Positions 61,124 through 64,000 of a DNA stretch of 64,000 nt are shown piece after piece (within the stretch, counting starts at the first letter, position 1; each line of letters starts with the position of its first letter). Source of the DNA: JABMQB01 sp963677475 (GTDB lineage: Bacteria > Bacteroidota > Bacteroidia > Bacteroidales > Prolixibacteraceae); contig CAXXQD010000016.1 of NCBI GenBank assembly GCA_963677475.2, positions 124,001 through 188,000 of the forward strand, in the 5' to 3' direction. The position numbers were made by a program, and so were the translations under genes. Under the pieces are notes generated by a model, which did not search any database, was not told where the DNA came from, and was given only the letters and a program-made list of their open reading frames with translations.

Positions 61124-64000
61124 CTAATGGGCGCGTTGTGTATTATCGCCAAAGTGCTTATAAATTAAAGCATGTAATTTCTCTTGATCAATGGGTTTTG
61201 AAATGTAATCATTGCAACCAGAGTCTATTGATTTTTGCCTGTCACCTTCTAATCCATATGCCGTTTGCGCAATAATAATCACATCTTTGTTAAATTTCCG
61301 AATATTTTGTGTTGCTTCAAAGCCATTAATCCCTGGCATTTGAATATCCATTAAAATCAAATCCAAATCCGGATTTTCACGGGATAATTCGATCGCATCT
61401 ATTCCATTTTTTGCTTTAATAATCTTCTTACTAAATTTTTCCATAAAAATGGTTAACAGCATCTCAGATGACTGGTCATCCTCAGCAATCAGGGCCTTTA
61501 TCTTATTAATTTCCGGATTTGTAGTTTTTTCAATTTTAAACATGTTTTTTTCTCCCTGAATATTTGTTTCCTTAGCTTTTAAAATATATGGCACTATAAA
61601 GAAAAATGTGGAACCACTTTCTAATTCACTTTCTACCCAGATTTTGCCCCCCATCATGTTAACATAAGCTTTTGCAATAGCTAAACCCAAGCCTGCGCCT
61701 TGTTGAGCCATTTTATTTGCGATGTCGGCCTGAATAAATCGTTGAAAAATAGCCTTCTGCCGTCCTTTTTGTATTCCAACCCCGGTATCTTTAACATAAA
61801 ATTCAATTTCTTTTTGTGCTCTATTTGACTTTAAACAATAACCTATTATTATTTCACCTGAATTCGTAAATTTTATAGCATTCTTTACCAGATTGGTAAT
61901 TATTGCAAATAGCTTTTCCCTATCAATCATAACCACTGCTTCATTGTCTGATAATCCAAGTTCCAACAATAGTTTCAACCCTTTTCTTTTAATCTCAGGG
62001 GTAAAAAAAGCATGCACGTACCTTATTTGTTCATTAATATTTGATTCACGATTATTTATGCTCATTAGCCCCGCCTCAATTTTTGAGATATCGATAATAT
62101 CGTTAATAATATTGAGCATGCGTGCCCCACTTCTTTGAATAATTCCGATATATTCAATTTGTTTTTCTCCACTTAAACTGGGTTCTTTTAGCAGGTCTGT
62201 AAATCCAAGGATACCGTTCATGGGTGTTCTTATTTCATGGCTCATATTAGCAAGGAATGCTGACTTTAAACGATCACTTTCTTCAGCTTTATCCTTCGCT
62301 TCTTTTAATTTCCCGGTCAAATTTAGCAAATCGGCAGTTTTAACCTCAACCAATTCTTTTAGCCGTTTTTCATTGCGCCGAACAAAGCGTATCCTCATCC
62401 TATATAAACTTAATATACTTACAACCAATAAAACAATGCAGGCAACAATAAATGAAGGTTTTAACCAAAATGGCCTTTCAATACTTAATTTTATAGCAAG
62501 TGGTTGATCCATCCAAACATTATCTGGCTTTGACGCAGTTACTTTAAAAACATAGTTTCCAGGCGGAAGGGATGTATAAGTCGCATAATTTCGGTTTCCG
62601 TTATCCACCCAATCTTTATCAAAATTTTCAAGTTTATATTTATATCTTGTTTGCAAGGGATTTGAGAAATCCATTAATGCAAAACCGATCGAAATATATT
62701 TATCTGAAAAATCAAAAGAAAAATCTGAACCTCCATCAATATCTTCATCAACGATTCGATCATACACATTTAAGCTGGTAAGAAGAAGCGGAGCATTATA
62801 TATTGTCTTATGCACATTTTCCGGGAAGAATGCATTTAGCCCTTCACTACCACCAAATAACATTACCCCGTCTGAGGTCCTACAAGCAGCATTTACCTCA
62901 TAAATACTATTTTTTAACCCATATGTTGTATTATATAAAACATAGTTCCCTCCAGAACTATTCATATTAAAAATTCCCTCATGGCTTCCCATCCATAGGT
63001 TGTTGTTTTTATCTTCCAGTATATTATAAATCGTATTTGGAGGAAGGTTATTTATGGAACTTAATTTGCTAAAATTGTCCATTTGAGGATTATAAATGTT
63101 TAAACCATTTGATTTTGTGGCAATCCATATTTCACCATTCTGTAAACGAACGACTTTCCTGACCATATTCCCGCTTATGCTCGATGTATTTCCCGGATCG
63201 TTCAAATAATGGGTAAGTTTATCTTCAATCAAATTATATTTATAAAGTCCTTTTTCGAATGTTGAAACCCATAACAAAGAATCTGAAATAATATCGACCG
63301 ATCTTGTTTCGAATGTGTTATTATCAAAAAAATCATAATTGCTTTTAGAGTTATATCGGATGGTTTCTCCTTCGTTCACATCGTAATAAAAAACACCTGA
63401 TGAATTTGTTCCAATCCAAATATTTCCGTTTTTATCTGATGCCAAACACCTAACAAAATAATCGCAATCAGTTACCGGAATAAATTTGTTTCCAACTTTT
63501 TTGTTTATCCCCTTTTCTGTCCCAATCCAAATTGAGCCATTAGTGTCTTCGATAATACTTTCAATCCTATTATCATTAATATATAGGTTTGGATTTTTAT
63601 TTTGCGATGAAAATTGTATGATACTTCGATCCGAAGGGTTGAACATATATAATCCATTATTTTTAGTTCCAATCCAAAGGTTCTTTTTTGAATCCTCGAT
63701 AATGCTCAAAATAAATGTATTGGATAAGTCATTACTTAACACCTTATTGTATGGGTGACTTGTAAATACTTCCTGCCTTTTATCGTAGGTGTGTATTCCC
63801 TGGAATTTAGTAGCAATCCAAATTAAGCCCGATTCATCTTCATAGATATCACGGATTGAATTGCTCCTTATTCCCTTAGGATTATAATTATTGGCATCGA
63901 AAAAATACTGGTCGTTGGTATCAGGTTTAATAAGAAGCAAGCCCTTAGTCGCATACCCGATCCAAATTCGCCCTAATTCATCTTTAAGCAATGCACTTGT
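61124..64000 (-). CDS. Propeller-type hybrid histidine kinase (N-terminus outside window)
   Basis: The frame is open to the right edge, so the N-terminus is missing; 958 residues are seen. Two-component-regulator propeller repeats (WIGTKNNGLYMFNP, IWIATKSNGLNIYNP, LWMGSHEGIFNM) lead to a Y_Y_Y-type domain (YKYKLENFDKDWVDNG) and a membrane helix (FIVACIVLLVVSILSLY). The kinase core has His in FLANMSHEIRTPMNG and ATPase N box NLVKNAIKFTN, and a receiver domain carries Asp in LILMDIQMP. No DNA-binding HTH follows, so it must signal to a separate regulator, unlike the full hybrid regulator at 28.4 kb. Confidence 0.9.
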   Translation of the reverse strand, partial: TSALLKDELGRIWIGYATKGLLLIKPDTNDQYFFDANNYNPKGIRSNSIRDIYEDESGLIWIATKFQGIHTYDKRQEVFTSHPYNKVLSNDLSNTFILSIIEDSKKNLWIGTKNNGLYMFNPSDRSIIQFSSQNKNPNLYINDNRIESIIEDTNGSIWIGTEKGINKKVGNKFIPVTDCDYFVRCLASDKNGNIWIGTNSSGVFYYDVNEGETIRYNSKSNYDFFDNNTFETRSVDIISDSLLWVSTFEKGLYKYNLIEDKLTHYLNDPGNTSSISGNMVRKVVRLQNGEIWIATKSNGLNIYNPQMDNFSKLSSINNLPPNTIYNILEDKNNNLWMGSHEGIFNMNSSGGNYVLYNTTYGLKNSIYEVNAACRTSDGVMLFGGSEGLNAFFPENVHKTIYNAPLLLTSLNVYDRIVDEDIDGGSDFSFDFSDKYISIGFALMDFSNPLQTRYKYKLENFDKDWVDNGNRNYATYTSLPPGNYVFKVTASKPDNVWMDQPLAIKLSIERPFWLKPSFIVACIVLLVVSILSLYRMRIRFVRRNEKRLKELVEVKTADLLNLTGKLKEAKDKAEESDRLKSAFLANMSHEIRTPMNGILGFTDLLKEPSLSGEKQIEYIGIIQRSGARMLNIINDIIDISKIEAGLMSINNRESNINEQIRYVHAFFTPEIKRKGLKLLLELGLSDNEAVVMIDREKLFAIITNLVKNAIKFTNSGEIIIGYCLKSNRAQKEIEFYVKDTGVGIQKGRQKAIFQRFIQADIANKMAQQGAGLGLAIAKAYVNMMGGKIWVESELESGSTFFFIVPYILKAKETNIQGEKNMFKIEKTTNPEINKIKALIAEDDQSSEMLLTIFMEKFSKKIIKAKNGIDAIELSRENPDLDLILMDIQMPGINGFEATQNIRKFNKDVIIIAQTAYGLEGDRQKSIDSGCNDYISKPIDQEKLHALIYKHFGDNTQRAH

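Noticed and set aside
1..64000. tRNA, rRNA, CRISPR arrays, transposases or phage genes
   Set aside because: None could be recognised; the repeats found are short hairpins or dispersed non-coding elements without spacers or mobility genes.

Overview
The window comes from a member of the Bacteroidota. The evidence is SusC/SusD-type TonB-dependent uptake genes, an ECF sigma/FecR pair, a hybrid two-component regulator ending in an AraC helix-turn-helix, secreted proteins with type IX secretion (T9SS) C-terminal tails, LytTR regulators, TAnnTTTG-type promoter boxes, weak Shine-Dalgarno sites and low GC. An environmental Marinilabiliales/Prolixibacteraceae-like lineage would fit, but that placement is inference.

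Region 1 (1-28.3 kb) is a large polysaccharide utilization locus (PUL). An eleven-gene minus-strand chain reads GH78 rhamnosidase lipoprotein, ECF sigma, FecR anti-sigma, STN-type SusC, SusD, GH79-like beta-glucuronidase, two GH29 fucosidases, a five-bladed beta-propeller hydrolase, a GH2 galactosidase, and a GH67/GH20-like protein that runs off the left edge. Diverging from it is a plus-strand operon: an NCS1-like permease, a coupled 62-residue membrane protein, a GH78 without a signal peptide, and a secreted GH127. At 28.4-31.7 kb a TPR-type hybrid sensor/AraC regulator follows, probably a second control input. Rhamnosidase, beta-glucuronidase, galactosidase, fucosidase and arabinofuranosidase together fit side chains of the arabinogalactan-protein/gum type (Rha-GlcA-Gal with Ara and Fuc) or a similar pectic or algal glycan; the substrate is inferred.

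Region 2 (31.8-46 kb) is a mixed accessory region: an efflux adaptor plus TolC pair with no pump, a T9SS-secreted C39-like cysteine protease, two paralogous SBBP beta-propeller proteins with T9SS tails, an alpha/beta-hydrolase remnant beside an intact CE1-like esterase, several small enzymes (AhpD-like, GNAT, nitrilase, cupin), a DUF3795 protein, a PD40 lipoprotein and a membrane LytTR regulator followed by a 20-bp direct repeat.

Region 3 (46.1-49.6 kb) is a compact larE-larC-larB-nickel permease operon for making the nickel-pincer (NPN) cofactor, without larA in the window. Its leader holds three half-sites (TTACCC/GGGTAA/TTACCC) spaced exactly 26 bp apart, which can form alternative hairpins or tandem operators. 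I regard this as the most interesting small-scale signal here.

Region 4 (49.7-64 kb) is more ordinary: an aldo/keto reductase, an MG2/TonB-plug protein without a barrel, a DUF3667 protein, a bleomycin-hydrolase-like C1 peptidase, a NYN-domain protein, an ECF sigma with a co-encoded membrane protein, a GyrI-like/AraC/metallo-beta-lactamase set, and a propeller hybrid histidine kinase cut by the right edge. Intergenic regions carry several dispersed Bacteroidota-type hairpin repeats, including an approximately 240-bp element present twice. I saw no tRNA, rRNA, CRISPR array, transposase or phage genes.
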